The notes beneath the pieces are model-generated. The model saw only the letters and a list, made by a program, of their open reading frames with translations. It searched no databases and was not told the DNA's origin. Shown here one piece after another: positions 7,860 to 15,275 of a stretch of 64,000 nucleotides of DNA; the stretch's first letter is position 1; each line of letters starts with the position of its first letter. The stretch is from Spirochaetales bacterium (lineage in GTDB: Bacteria; Spirochaetota; Spirochaetia; SZUA-6; DRHE01), in assembly GCA_030604195.1 (NCBI GenBank), contig JAUVWI010000005.1, positions 19,015 through 83,014 on the forward strand, read 5' to 3'. The position numbers were made by a program, and so were the translations under genes.

Positions 7860-8690
7860 ATCTCGCCAGGCAATCTCGAAAACTTCACGTCGTGTAGGGA
7901 TTACGCTAAGGCCGGAGGCGCCCGTAGGGTAGAATCGCCCGCATACAGTTCACAGGATGCCCGCAGGGTGAAACCACAACGATGCACCAATTCTGGATGT
8001 AACGAAGAGTTCTTCCGCCCCTTCAGATATAACAACAAGATCAATAGAAAAACCGGATGTTATCATAGCAGATGAAGCTGTTGCTTATAAGGGTGATAAC
8101 GAAGCGTATGGTTTTCCTATTTTCTCGGTGCTCCACCCCACAACTCGCTCACATCGCCCTCCTTCAAGAAGTTATAAGCTCTATTCGGCCCCGTGTACGG
8201 CCAGCCGCCTATAACCGCCGCTGATTCAATAGCTTTCCGTCAAATATGAAGAAAAGTTGAGGCAAGATAAGTGGAGAAATATTACCTGCCAAAACTTACC
8301 GCAGAATTGTGGTACTTCCACTGCAACTGTTGAACAGAATTTCAGCAGAAAAGAGTTTGATCCAACCTCATGGCTGGGTTAATCTGGCCGGCAGTTTGGC
8401 TACGTTCTTGAGCTGCAGCGGTAATCTCTTCGGCTTCAGTTACCGACGTGCGCCAAGCCTCCGGCTTCAGCCGGTGGTAGTTGATCTTTTCCAGTTCCAC
8501 CAATCACCTGTATCTATTCCATGCAGCCCACAGGTGGACAGTATCAAGGAGCATATCCCCGGGTGTTCGTATATCAAACAGGCTGCGTCTCACGATATTG
8601 ATTATACACTACTTTTGGGGTGTTACGCACAACGTAACGAGTGCTACATTAATATTGTTATGGACAATAATCGTCCGAAATGCACCTTTG
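7860..8690. other. Decayed intergenic region with fragmentary reading frames
   Basis: About 830 bases have no intact gene. On the minus strand, 8120-8239 is open for 40 codons and reads like protein (Gly-Pro-Asn-Arg-Ala-Tyr-Asn-Phe-Leu-Lys-Glu-Gly-Asp). Also on the minus strand, 8342-8503 and the stretch just upstream to about 8605 are in one frame interrupted by a single TGA, and read Asp-Ile-Arg-Thr-Pro-Gly-Asp-Met-Leu, then after the stop Leu-Val-Glu-Leu-Glu-Lys-Ile. I cannot assign these to families. They look like remnants of small accessory genes. Confidence 0.45.
7905..7985 (+). repeat. GC-rich degenerate repeats related to those before the Asn gene
   Basis: Short motifs of the type GGCGCCCGTAGGG, ATCGCCCGC and ATGCCCGCAGGG recur within 80 bases. 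Similar CGCCCCGTAGGCGG and GGCGnAGTCC motifs occur at 63356-63470. No coding sense is evident. They look like a dispersed intergenic repeat that the genome tolerates in decayed or untranslated regions. Confidence 0.4.
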
Positions 8691-8783
8691 TACCTTAGAG
8701 ATTGGCATGAGGAATATGAGCAGAAGCCATTCTTGTTGGAGACGTATTGTCGGTTTCGCCCACAACTAAAAAGGAACTTTTAA
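8691..8783 (+). pseudogene. Remnant of a DUF4338/DruA-like (transposon-associated) protein
   Basis: The frame reads Arg-Asp-Trp-His-Glu-Glu-Tyr, then Lys-Pro-Phe-Leu-Leu-Glu-Thr-Tyr, then Arg-Phe-Arg. This matches the DUF4338 signature of the form DW-x-x-x-Y-x-x-x-P-x-LLETF followed by RF-x-GT-x-Y-x-AANW, but it stops before the AANW segment. Only ~30 codons survive. Full-length relatives accompany transposable or defence loci, so this marks an old insertion now eroded. Confidence 0.55.
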
Positions 8784-8797
8784 AGGAGGGCTAAAGC

Positions 8798-9547
8798 CTA
8801 TATCTCCAGGACCAAACCATCATAAGCCACGATAATACCCTCTGGGGCCAACTTCTCCTCCAACTCCTCGTGGGAGAGATTGTGGTGATTGATGTGGGTA
8901 ATCACAGTCTGTTTTAAAGACCAGTCCTTGGCCAGAGCAATGACATTCTCAACACTGAGGTGATGACGGTGCTCTTCATAGGTCGGGGTATGAAAGATAA
9001 CCACATCCGCATCTCTGATAAGGCTACGATGAAGATTGCTCAGCTTAAAGTCGGAATCAGTAAAATGCACCAACCGAGCTCCATCAGACTCGATAACAAA
9101 ACCGTAGCAGGATACGTGGTGAATGACTTTGAACGGCATTACCGTAAGGTCGCCAAAATGCAAACGGGTCTGGGCCTGGAAACCGGAAAGAAGCGCACGC
9201 TTCTTAAATCTCGGAGTCAATAGAAGTTTAGTGAGAACATCGTATCCGGCGAAGACCGGCAATACCTGCTGCCAAAACTCAAACTCTATGAGACCTCCGA
9301 TATGGTCGTGGTGTTCATGACTCAGCAATATTGCCGTTAGATCATAAACTTCCGCATGGTTGAGTTGCTGACTGATCTCAGGTGGTACGTCCAACAAGAG
9401 GCGTTGATCGGCGGCTTCTACCAGCAACGATGCTCGACGCCGCGAGTTAGGACCTTTCTCCTTTCTGGCCAACTGACAGCGCACACAGGTGCAGCCAAAG
9501 TTTGGAATCCCCTCAGCAGCCCCGGTACCTAAAAACTTAAGCTTCAC
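8798..9547 (-). CDS. Metallo-beta-lactamase-fold phosphodiesterase, PhnP-like
   Basis: A 249-residue cytosolic hydrolase. The metal-binding motif His-Glu-His-His-Asp-His-Ile-Gly-Gly lies near residues 77-85, with later His and Asp ligands (Phe-Thr-Asp-Ser-Asp; Thr-His-Ile-Asn-His-His near the C-terminus). The N-terminal Phe-Gly-Cys-Thr-Cys-Val-Arg-Cys corresponds to the extra structural zinc site of PhnP-type enzymes, which cleave cyclic phosphoribosyl phosphates. No other phn genes are nearby, so the physiological substrate is open. The start is GTG at 9547, preceded by a strong GAGGAGGAGG ribosome site. Confidence 0.78.
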   Translation of the reverse strand: MKLKFLGTGAAEGIPNFGCTCVRCQLARKEKGPNSRRRASLLVEAADQRLLLDVPPEISQQLNHAEVYDLTAILLSHEHHDHIGGLIEFEFWQQVLPVFAGYDVLTKLLLTPRFKKRALLSGFQAQTRLHFGDLTVMPFKVIHHVSCYGFVIESDGARLVHFTDSDFKLSNLHRSLIRDADVVIFHTPTYEEHRHHLSVENVIALAKDWSLKQTVITHINHHNLSHEELEEKLAPEGIIVAYDGLVLEI

Positions 9548-9600
9548 GCCTCCTCCTCACGAGTGGGGAGTCATTCCTCCCTTGCCAATTGATAAGAAAA

Positions 9601-9629
9601 GATATAATTCAAGAAAGGTAAAAAATCAA
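9601..9629 (-). promoter_or_regulatory. Sigma-70-type promoter of the PhnP-like gene
   Basis: On the minus strand, TTGATT (9629-9624) and TATATC (9606-9601) are separated by exactly 17 bases, about 50 bases before the GTG start. Confidence 0.6.
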
Positions 9630-10086
9630 GTAAGATAGAGGAAATCTCACGAAAACTGTCGAGATTTTTTTAGAAATCGCATCTTGGAATTTACTTAATC
9701 CGATTTTGAGCGATTAAGCCATTAGCTAACGGGATGGAACTTTACCGGTATCTAAAGTACATATTCACTTAGCTGCCGTTGGCGCGATCCCAGGATGATT
9801 ATTTAACTGATTCCTCAAAACCTAGATCGGGAAGAGTTTGACAGCATTCCGTCTTAAATTGTCCCTTCATCAGGTGTGTGGTTTATTTAGCGGATATGCG
9901 TATATATGGTATAAAATCCGAATTGAAAACGAAACGGGACAAGATAATAAAGGATTCTCTATACCGTATGCGTTTTTCCCCTCCCAGGAAAACGACTTGG
10001 TCACATAACTGATCACTATGGCGATATTTGTAAAAGTAGGATCAGTTAATGATGTAATAATGCCTTAGCCAATAATGACTTAATAT
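9630..10086. other. Gene-poor intergenic stretch
   Basis: No reading frame here looks coding. Two minor structures are visible. One is a weak 7-bp hairpin followed by T residues near 9645-9670. The other is an 8-bp inverted repeat, AACTGATC at 10007-10014 against GATCAGTT at 10040-10047, separated by 25 bases and without a T-tract. I see no function for either. Confidence 0.4.
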
Positions 10087-10159
10087 TCGGGCTGGGGAGA
10101 CTTGAACTCCCGGCCTCTCGGTCCCGAACCGAGCGCGCTAGCCACTGCGCTACAGCCCG
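10087..10159 (-). tRNA. tRNA-Pro (anticodon CGG)
   Basis: A complete cloverleaf of 73 bases. The acceptor stem CGGGCTG pairs with CAGCCCG and the discriminator is A. The D stem is GCGC/GCGC, the anticodon stem CTCGG/CCGAG encloses TTCGGGA with anticodon CGG, and the T arm is GGGAG-TTCAAGT-CTCCC. The CCA end is not encoded. It lies directly after a strong terminator, and no promoter is visible in the 29 bases between it and tRNA-Asp. Confidence 0.95.
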
Positions 10160-10161
10160 AT

Positions 10162-10183
10162 AAAAAACCCCCCGATCGGGGGG
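10162..10183 (-). terminator. Intrinsic terminator between tRNA-Asp and tRNA-Pro
   Basis: On the minus strand a CCCCCC-GATC-GGGGGG hairpin (10183-10168) is followed by six T residues (10167-10162). It begins six bases after the 3' end of tRNA-Asp and ends two bases before tRNA-Pro. Confidence 0.85.
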
Positions 10184-10188
10184 TGAAT

Positions 10189-10262
10189 CGGGAGCGACGG
10201 GGATCGAACCCGCGGTCTCCGGCTTGACAGGCCGGCGCGATAACCATCTTCGCTACGCCCCC
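10189..10262 (-). tRNA. tRNA-Asp (anticodon GTC)
   Basis: A 74-base cloverleaf. The acceptor stem GGGGGCG pairs with CGCTCCC (one G-T wobble), and the discriminator G is the Asp identity base. The anticodon stem CCGGC/GCCGG encloses CTGTCAA with anticodon GTC, and the T arm is regular with GTTCGATCC. CCA is not encoded. A strong promoter precedes it and a terminator follows it. Confidence 0.95.
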
Positions 10263-10275
10263 TTTAACGATGGGT

Positions 10276-10304
10276 AATATAAAATTATATGCGTTTATTG
10301 TCAA
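10276..10304 (-). promoter_or_regulatory. Promoter of tRNA-Asp
   Basis: On the minus strand, a consensus TTGACA (10304-10299) and TATATT (10281-10276) are spaced by 17 bases. Transcription would begin a few bases before the tRNA 5' end at 10262. Confidence 0.75.
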
Positions 10305-10314
10305 GAGTCATCTA

Positions 10315-10359
10315 TTGTATCTTATGTTGTATCTTATTTATGTTGTCTTATTTATGTTG
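10315..10359 (+). repeat. Imperfect tandem repeats, 12-16 bp unit
   Basis: Three head-to-tail copies of TTGTATCTTATG, TTGTATCTTATTTATG and TTGTCTTATTTATG, then the first bases of a fourth. The array sits between the tRNA-Asp promoter and the LysM gene. Unit-length variation suggests slippage. Confidence 0.7.
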
Positions 10360-10428
10360 CTGCTCCTTTGGCGGGTAGAATGCTTTCAGTTTATGGGGGT
10401 GCCCGCCGAATATTGAGTGAGGCTTTCT

Positions 10429-11199
10429 ATGGCGCGGGCAATAACATTTACATCATTTCTACTTCTAATTCTACTCCCGGTGCTAAGCGCTCATAGTGAC
10501 GATTTCACCTATACACTGAAAAGGGGTGAGACCCTCTACTCCATCTCTAGAAGATTCAAGGTGCCTCTGGAACTGCTTTTGACTGAGAATAAGATAAAGG
10601 ATCCCTCCCGGGTACCCGTGGGCACTGAAATAAAGATCCCTTCCATGCACCAGGTCAGCAAGGGTGATACCCTGTACAGTATTGCCAGAAAATACAATGT
10701 ATCGCTCGATGATTTGATCGAGTCGAATAAAATTAATGATTATACCCAGATGCGAGTAGGTACTCTGCTAATTATTCCGCATTCTGAAACTGAGCATTTT
10801 GATAAACCCCGGGATCCGGTCACAGCCAATAAGGTGCTTGAGCAAAGTGATACATTATGGCCCCATCCCGGACCCAAAGAGGAGTTCAAGGGAAAACTCA
10901 AGGGGGTGGTGATCAGCGGCAGAATCGGCGACCGGATCTTTTCCATATCAAGCGGCAGTGTGGTGTGGGCGGGGCCTTATCGCGGTTTTGGCAGGGTGGT
11001 TTTTGTAGAGTCGCCGGGGGGATATATATATGTTTACGCGGGGAATGAAAAAACACTTGTCTCGGTAGGAGATACTGTTCAGCCGGGAAAGGAGATTGGT
11101 CGATTGGGAATGAATGTTCACGCAGGCACCCCCCAATTACTCTTTCTGGTATACCAGCATGGAAAACCTGTTGATCCCTGGCAGGCACCCCGGGGCTGA
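10429..11199 (+). CDS. LysM / degenerate LytM (M23-like) envelope protein, NlpD/EnvC-like
   Basis: An exported protein of about 256 residues: signal peptide (to ~21), two LysM peptidoglycan-binding domains (about 27-71 and 74-117) with Gly-Glu-Thr-Leu-Tyr-Ser-Ile and Gly-Asp-Thr-Leu-Tyr-Ser-Ile starts, a linker, and a C-terminal LytM-type beta domain. The catalytic His/Asp and His-x-His residues of M23 peptidases are absent; Tyr-Val-Tyr and Leu-Leu-Phe-Leu-Val stand where they would be. It is therefore probably an activator or adaptor of cell-wall hydrolases rather than a peptidase. ATG at 10429 has a GAGG box; an upstream GTG at 10417 does not. The next gene encodes a sigma factor. Confidence 0.78.
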   Translation: MARAITFTSFLLLILLPVLSAHSDDFTYTLKRGETLYSISRRFKVPLELLLTENKIKDPSRVPVGTEIKIPSMHQVSKGDTLYSIARKYNVSLDDLIESNKINDYTQMRVGTLLIIPHSETEHFDKPRDPVTANKVLEQSDTLWPHPGPKEEFKGKLKGVVISGRIGDRIFSISSGSVVWAGPYRGFGRVVFVESPGGYIYVYAGNEKTLVSVGDTVQPGKEIGRLGMNVHAGTPQLLFLVYQHGKPVDPWQAPRG

Positions 11200-11232
11200 A
11201 ACTATCATTGGTACAGTTTACAGGAGACAAAC

Positions 11233-12249
11233 TTGAGCAGCAAAGCTGTTATATTCAATTCAGATAATAATTCTGATACTAATGAACAGCTTATTGACGA
11301 TTCTCCGGGAGTAAGTGAGAGTATCGGTGAATCAGATCCCTTAAGTCTCTACCTTAAGCAGATATCACGTTATCCCCTTCTTGGCGCTGAAGAAGAGCGG
11401 GTATTAGCGGAGGAAATAGCAAAAACCAGAGAATTGCTGGAATCTCTGTTAAAAAAGAGCCGGTCTGTTTCTTCACCGGCAACGAAATTAGAAAAGCAGA
11501 AACATCCTTTAGAAATAAAACTTGGTAATCTGAAGAACAAGATGATCAATTCCAACCTGCGTCTGGTAGTTGCAATTGCCAAGAAGTATCAGTACAGAGG
11601 ATTATCTCTTCTGGATTTAATCGATGAAGGAAATATCGGCTTAATTGAGGCTGTGGGGCGTTTTGACTATAAGAGAGGGTGCAGATTTACAACTTATGGC
11701 ACCTGGTGGATACGGCAGGCAATTATTAAGTCTTTAGCGGATCAGGGCAGGATAATTCGTATTCCCATACACATGCTCAATACAATTAAAAAATGTTATT
11801 ATGTTGCCAGATACCTTACCCAGGAGTTAGGCCATGACCCGACTAATGATGAGCTTGCCCAGTTTATGCATCTAAAACCTTCCAAGGTCGAGGATATAAT
11901 GAAGCTCTCCAGAGATACTGTTTCTCTGGATTCCCCTGTTGATGACGAGCAGGTGACCAGCCTCTCCGACATGATCAGTGACGAGTCAACAAGGAAACCC
12001 TTTGAAGTGGCCTTTACAGTAGCTCTGCAGGACACTTTAGAGCAGGTGCTGAGCAGGCTCAATAAACGGGAGATAAGAATAATCAAGCTGCGTTTCGGTT
12101 TAACCGGTGAAGGTCCCTACACCCTCGAAGAAACAGGAAGGACTCTGGGTATTACCAGGGAAAGGGTAAGGCAGATCCAGGAAAAAGCAATTTCCAAGCT
12201 GCGCCATGTCAAGCAGGTTAAGGAGCTTAAGGATTTTATTGATCTTTAA
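11233..12249 (+). CDS. Group 2-like sigma-70 family RNA polymerase sigma factor (RpoS/RpoD-like)
   Basis: 338 residues. Region 1.2 (Asp-Pro-Leu-Ser-Leu-Tyr-Leu-Lys-Gln-Ile) is followed by regions 2.1-2.4, including Leu-Asp-Leu-Ile-Asp-Glu-Gly-Asn-Ile-Gly-Leu and the -10-reading Tyr-Gly-Thr-Trp-Trp-Ile-Arg-Gln-Ala. Region 3 comes next, then region 4.2 with Thr-Leu-Glu-Glu-Thr-Gly and Arg-Glu-Arg-Val-Arg-Gln-Ile. It lacks the long region 1.1 and non-conserved region of a housekeeping RpoD, so an alternative group 2 factor is more likely. A ~30-residue Lys/Ser-rich insertion sits between 1.2 and 2.1. The start is TTG at 11233, six bases after AGGAG. It lies 33 bases after the NlpD-like gene, paralleling nlpD-rpoS. 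Confidence 0.85.
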   Translation: MSSKAVIFNSDNNSDTNEQLIDDSPGVSESIGESDPLSLYLKQISRYPLLGAEEERVLAEEIAKTRELLESLLKKSRSVSSPATKLEKQKHPLEIKLGNLKNKMINSNLRLVVAIAKKYQYRGLSLLDLIDEGNIGLIEAVGRFDYKRGCRFTTYGTWWIRQAIIKSLADQGRIIRIPIHMLNTIKKCYYVARYLTQELGHDPTNDELAQFMHLKPSKVEDIMKLSRDTVSLDSPVDDEQVTSLSDMISDESTRKPFEVAFTVALQDTLEQVLSRLNKREIRIIKLRFGLTGEGPYTLEETGRTLGITRERVRQIQEKAISKLRHVKQVKELKDFIDL

Positions 12250-12253
12250 TAGT

Positions 12254-12281
12254 TTGACAAAGATAATTATTATTGCATACT
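12254..12281 (+). promoter_or_regulatory. Promoter of aroA, predicted to give a leaderless mRNA
   Basis: TTGACA (12254-12259) and CATACT (12276-12281) are 16 bases apart. The ATG of aroA is at 12289, only seven bases after the -10 box, so transcription should start at or next to the A of ATG. No ribosome binding site is present. Confidence 0.6.
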
Positions 12282-12288
12282 GATTTTT

Positions 12289-13596
12289 ATGGATTCCACT
12301 TTTTCTGCGAAAGATGGCCTTGGCGGTGAGCTTGTTCCGCCGCCTGATAAATCCTTGACCCACCGCGCTCTTCTTTTATCATCAATAGCTGAAGGCCGCA
12401 CTCTTATTCATAATCCTCTGAATACCGGGGACTGCCGTTCAACACAACGCTGTTTAGAAGAGCTTGGTGTTATAGTGAAAGAGAGCCTTAAGTCCGGAGA
12501 GAGGCTCCTTGAGGTTAGCGGTACAGGGCTTATAGGCTACCGGGAACCTGCAGGAGTGCTGGATGCCGGAAATTCAGGTACAACGATCCGTCTTTTGGCA
12601 GGGCTCCTGGCAGGTCTTCCCATTTATGCGGTGATTTCCGGTGACCGGTCATTGACTGCCAGGCCAATGGGGCGTATTACTGAACCCCTGCGGCAAATGG
12701 GCGCCTGTATAGCCGGGCGCTCTGACGGCAGATTTGCGCCGCTGACCTTCCTGCCTGGTGAGGGGCTATTGGCTGCCCGGAGTTTTAACCTGGAAATTCC
12801 CTCAGCCCAGGTGAAGAGCGCTCTGTTGCTGGCAGCTCTGAAATGTTCAGGCACTACAGTTGTTTCCGGGAGAATAGACTCCCGTGATCATACGGAAAGA
12901 TTGTTCCAGTATCTGGAGCTGCCTCTGGTGAGGGAGAAAGAATATCTGAAGCTGGAGCCCTGTTCTGTAATTCCTCCTTTCGAAATAACCATACCGGGAG
13001 ATATTTCCTCGGCCGCATTCTTTATTGCGGGGGCTTTGATTTCGGGGAAGGATCTGTTGATTCGCCATTGCGGTATTAACCCTACCAGACTCGGCTTTCT
13101 TAAAGTAATCCGGAAAATGGGTGCAGAAGCCCATATACTGGAGGTGGATGTAAATTGCGGTGAACCGGTGGGAACTATCCAGATACGCCCCGGTGAGCTG
13201 AAAGGCGTGGTTATCAGAAAAGATGAAATTCCTGATCTTATAGATGAGATCCCTTTAATAGCCGTAATAGCGCTCTTTGCCCGCGGCAGTACTACCGTAC
13301 AGGGCGCCGGTGAATTAAGGTTCAAGGAGAGCGATCGGTTGGAAGCGATTGCCCGGTTAGTCAGGGCAGTTGGGGCTGAATTAACCCTGGATCAGGATGG
13401 TTTTACAATAGAGGGGGGGCAGGCTCTTGCCGGCGGTATAATAGATGCAGGTCATGACCACAGAATTGCCATGGCTGGAGCTATTTTGAGCGCCGGCGTC
13501 AGAGATAAAATAGTTGTGCGCGGTATTGAAGCTGCTGAAGTCTCTTTTCCTGATTTTATATCATCATTTCGGGCTTTAGGCGGGGAAGTGGAATGA
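12289..13596 (+). CDS. aroA: 3-phosphoshikimate 1-carboxyvinyltransferase (EPSP synthase)
   Basis: Catalyses transfer of the enolpyruvyl group from PEP to shikimate-3-phosphate, the sixth step of the shikimate pathway, in the cytosol. At 435 residues it is full length. Substrate-binding motifs are present: Pro-Asp-Lys-Ser-Leu-Thr-His-Arg at 19-26, Asp-Ala-Gly-Asn-Ser-Gly-Thr near 91-97, Gly-Asp-Arg-Ser-Leu-Thr-Ala-Arg-Pro-Met, and Lys-Glu-Ser-Asp-Arg-Leu. It overlaps aroB by four bases (ATGA), so both are co-translated. The start lacks a ribosome site but a promoter sits immediately upstream. Confidence 0.95.
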   Translation: MDSTFSAKDGLGGELVPPPDKSLTHRALLLSSIAEGRTLIHNPLNTGDCRSTQRCLEELGVIVKESLKSGERLLEVSGTGLIGYREPAGVLDAGNSGTTIRLLAGLLAGLPIYAVISGDRSLTARPMGRITEPLRQMGACIAGRSDGRFAPLTFLPGEGLLAARSFNLEIPSAQVKSALLLAALKCSGTTVVSGRIDSRDHTERLFQYLELPLVREKEYLKLEPCSVIPPFEITIPGDISSAAFFIAGALISGKDLLIRHCGINPTRLGFLKVIRKMGAEAHILEVDVNCGEPVGTIQIRPGELKGVVIRKDEIPDLIDEIPLIAVIALFARGSTTVQGAGELRFKESDRLEAIARLVRAVGAELTLDQDGFTIEGGQALAGGIIDAGHDHRIAMAGAILSAGVRDKIVVRGIEAAEVSFPDFISSFRALGGEVE

Positions 13597-14636
13597 GGAG
13601 TGCTCTGAAATTCCATTTTGCCGATTTTACTACCATTGTCAATTTCCGGGAGAGTCTGGATTTTGCCCTGCTGGGAAAACAGGATACACTGACGGTCTTT
13701 GATGAAAACACCTTCTCACTTTTCGGAAGAGGTTCGCCTAATCCCATAATTTTACCTGCCGGGGAACAGAGCAAGTGCTGGGAAAACACCGATAATATCA
13801 TTCAATCAGCTTTACGGTTGGGTCTGGGCAGGGATGGCCGCATGGTGGGAATCGGCGGCGGCGTAATTTGTGATTTAACTGCATTCAGCGCCTCAATTTA
13901 TATGAGGGGTTGTTCCCTGATCCTGGTACCCACCACCTTACTGGCCATGGTTGATGCGGCGTTTGGCGGTAAAACCGGTATAAATATGCTTAAATTTAAG
14001 AATATCGCCGGTACTTTTTATCCGGCTTCGGAGGTGAGGATCATTGTTCCGCTGCTCTCCTCTCTGCCGGCAAGGGAGTTTAGGTCCGGATTAGCCGAGG
14101 TTATCAAAACGGCCATGCTTGGTGATGCGGAGCTGTTCACCCTGCTGCAGGAAAGACGAGAACAGGTAATAGCAGCTGAGCCCGCTCTGCTTGAAGAGAT
14201 AGTAGCCAGGTGTATACGGGTAAAGGGTAAGATTGTTGAGCAAGATCTAAAGGAGAGCGGCAAGCGGGCCATACTGAACCTGGGACATACTTTTGCGCAT
14301 GCCCTGGAAACGGTGACCGCCCTGCAGCGGTGGGGTCATGGCGAAGCAGTAGCCTGGGGCCTGGTTATGGCGCTTAAGCTTGGTGAAGAGTTGGGAATAA
14401 CTGACAATTCCTATACTGAAGCGGTTCATTCAATGTTAAAGGGGTATAATTTCTCTCTTGATTTAGGGGAGGGTTCTGCCCGGGGGCTGCTGCAGGCTAT
14501 GAACGCGGACAAAAAGAAGCAGGGGAAAAATCTGCGCTTCATTCTGCAGCGTGGAATTGAGGATACTATAGCATTAACTGTTGATAAGAAGGTTATCGGG
14601 GATTTCCTCAGGAGAGAGGTGAAAAATGCGTATTAA
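13593..14636 (+). CDS. aroB: 3-dehydroquinate synthase
   Basis: A cytosolic NAD- and metal-dependent enzyme forming 3-dehydroquinate from DAHP, the second step of the shikimate pathway. It has 347 residues, typical of the family. The NAD-binding Gly-Gly-Gly-Val-Ile-Cys-Asp-Leu, the Pro-Thr-Thr-Leu-Leu-Ala-Met-Val-Asp-Ala followed by Gly-Gly-Lys-Thr-Gly-Ile-Asn, and the metal-site His residues in Leu-Gly-His-Thr-Phe-Ala-His and His-Gly-Glu-Ala-Val are all present. Translation is coupled to aroA (ATGA overlap), and the gene runs 11 bases into the next gene. Confidence 0.95.
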   Translation: MRSALKFHFADFTTIVNFRESLDFALLGKQDTLTVFDENTFSLFGRGSPNPIILPAGEQSKCWENTDNIIQSALRLGLGRDGRMVGIGGGVICDLTAFSASIYMRGCSLILVPTTLLAMVDAAFGGKTGINMLKFKNIAGTFYPASEVRIIVPLLSSLPAREFRSGLAEVIKTAMLGDAELFTLLQERREQVIAAEPALLEEIVARCIRVKGKIVEQDLKESGKRAILNLGHTFAHALETVTALQRWGHGEAVAWGLVMALKLGEELGITDNSYTEAVHSMLKGYNFSLDLGEGSARGLLQAMNADKKKQGKNLRFILQRGIEDTIALTVDKKVIGDFLRREVKNAY

Positions 14637-15249
14637 CCAGTCCATTTATGAGAATCATGTAAAGAGCTATAAACCGGAAATGATGATCTTTGAAGAGGGT
14701 GATCATGGTGAGGAGATGTATGTTATCATTGAAGGCGAGGTGGAAATAAGAAAACGTACTTCCTCAGCTTCAACAAAAACATTAATTGTTTTTCGCAAGG
14801 GAGATATTTTTGGCGAGATGGCTTTAGTGGAAAAAAAACCGCGTTCGGCGTCAGCCGTTACCACAAAGCCGAGCAGGCTTCTGGTAATGAATGAAGCCCT
14901 TCTGGAATCCATGATTAAAAAGAATCCTGACTTTGCCGGGAAGATGATCAGGATACTCTCTGAACGTCTGCGTAAAGCAAACTCCCTGATCCAATCCATA
15001 ATGTGTACTAACCAGCAGAGCCAGGTTTTAAGCGGCTTGAAATCTTATGCCGGGGAGTATGGCACTTCAACCTTTAAGGGGTTAAGGGTCAATATCGCAT
15101 CTTTTCTGGAGTGGGCCCGGGATCACCTGGGAATTACAGAAAAAGAGGTGAAATCCCATATACTGGTCTTCCTTAAAAACGGAACAGTAAAATATTCGGC
15201 AAAGGGTAATGAGGAAATATTGATCCCGGCGGAGCCCGGAAAGAGTTAA
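14626..15249 (+). CDS. Cyclic-nucleotide-binding-domain protein (Crp-like fold)
   Basis: 207 residues. The N-terminal ~120 form a cNMP-binding beta-barrel: an Asp/Glu-rich Glu-Glu-Gly-Asp-His-Gly-Glu-Glu-Met entry, Gly-Asp-Ile-Phe-Gly-Glu-Met-Ala-Leu, and Pro-Arg-Ser-Ala-Ser-Ala, which matches the phosphate-binding cassette (R-S-A-T/S). The C-terminal ~90 residues may form a small winged-helix (Leu-Gly-Ile-Thr-Glu-Lys-Glu-Val), but no Crp-type recognition helix is obvious. It overlaps aroB by 11 bases and ends the operon. It could be a regulator or a cAMP/c-di-nucleotide effector; the ligand is unknown. Confidence 0.8.
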   Translation: MRINQSIYENHVKSYKPEMMIFEEGDHGEEMYVIIEGEVEIRKRTSSASTKTLIVFRKGDIFGEMALVEKKPRSASAVTTKPSRLLVMNEALLESMIKKNPDFAGKMIRILSERLRKANSLIQSIMCTNQQSQVLSGLKSYAGEYGTSTFKGLRVNIASFLEWARDHLGITEKEVKSHILVFLKNGTVKYSAKGNEEILIPAEPGKS

Positions 15250-15275
15250 TCCCCGGCTTAGCAAATCCGCTCCGG

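Noticed and set aside
9645..9670. Intrinsic terminator on the plus strand
   Set aside because: The stem is only seven A/T-rich pairs with a 12-base loop and there is no plus-strand gene upstream to terminate.
10315..10359. CRISPR array
   Set aside because: The units are 12-16 bp, contiguous, AT-rich and without spacers.
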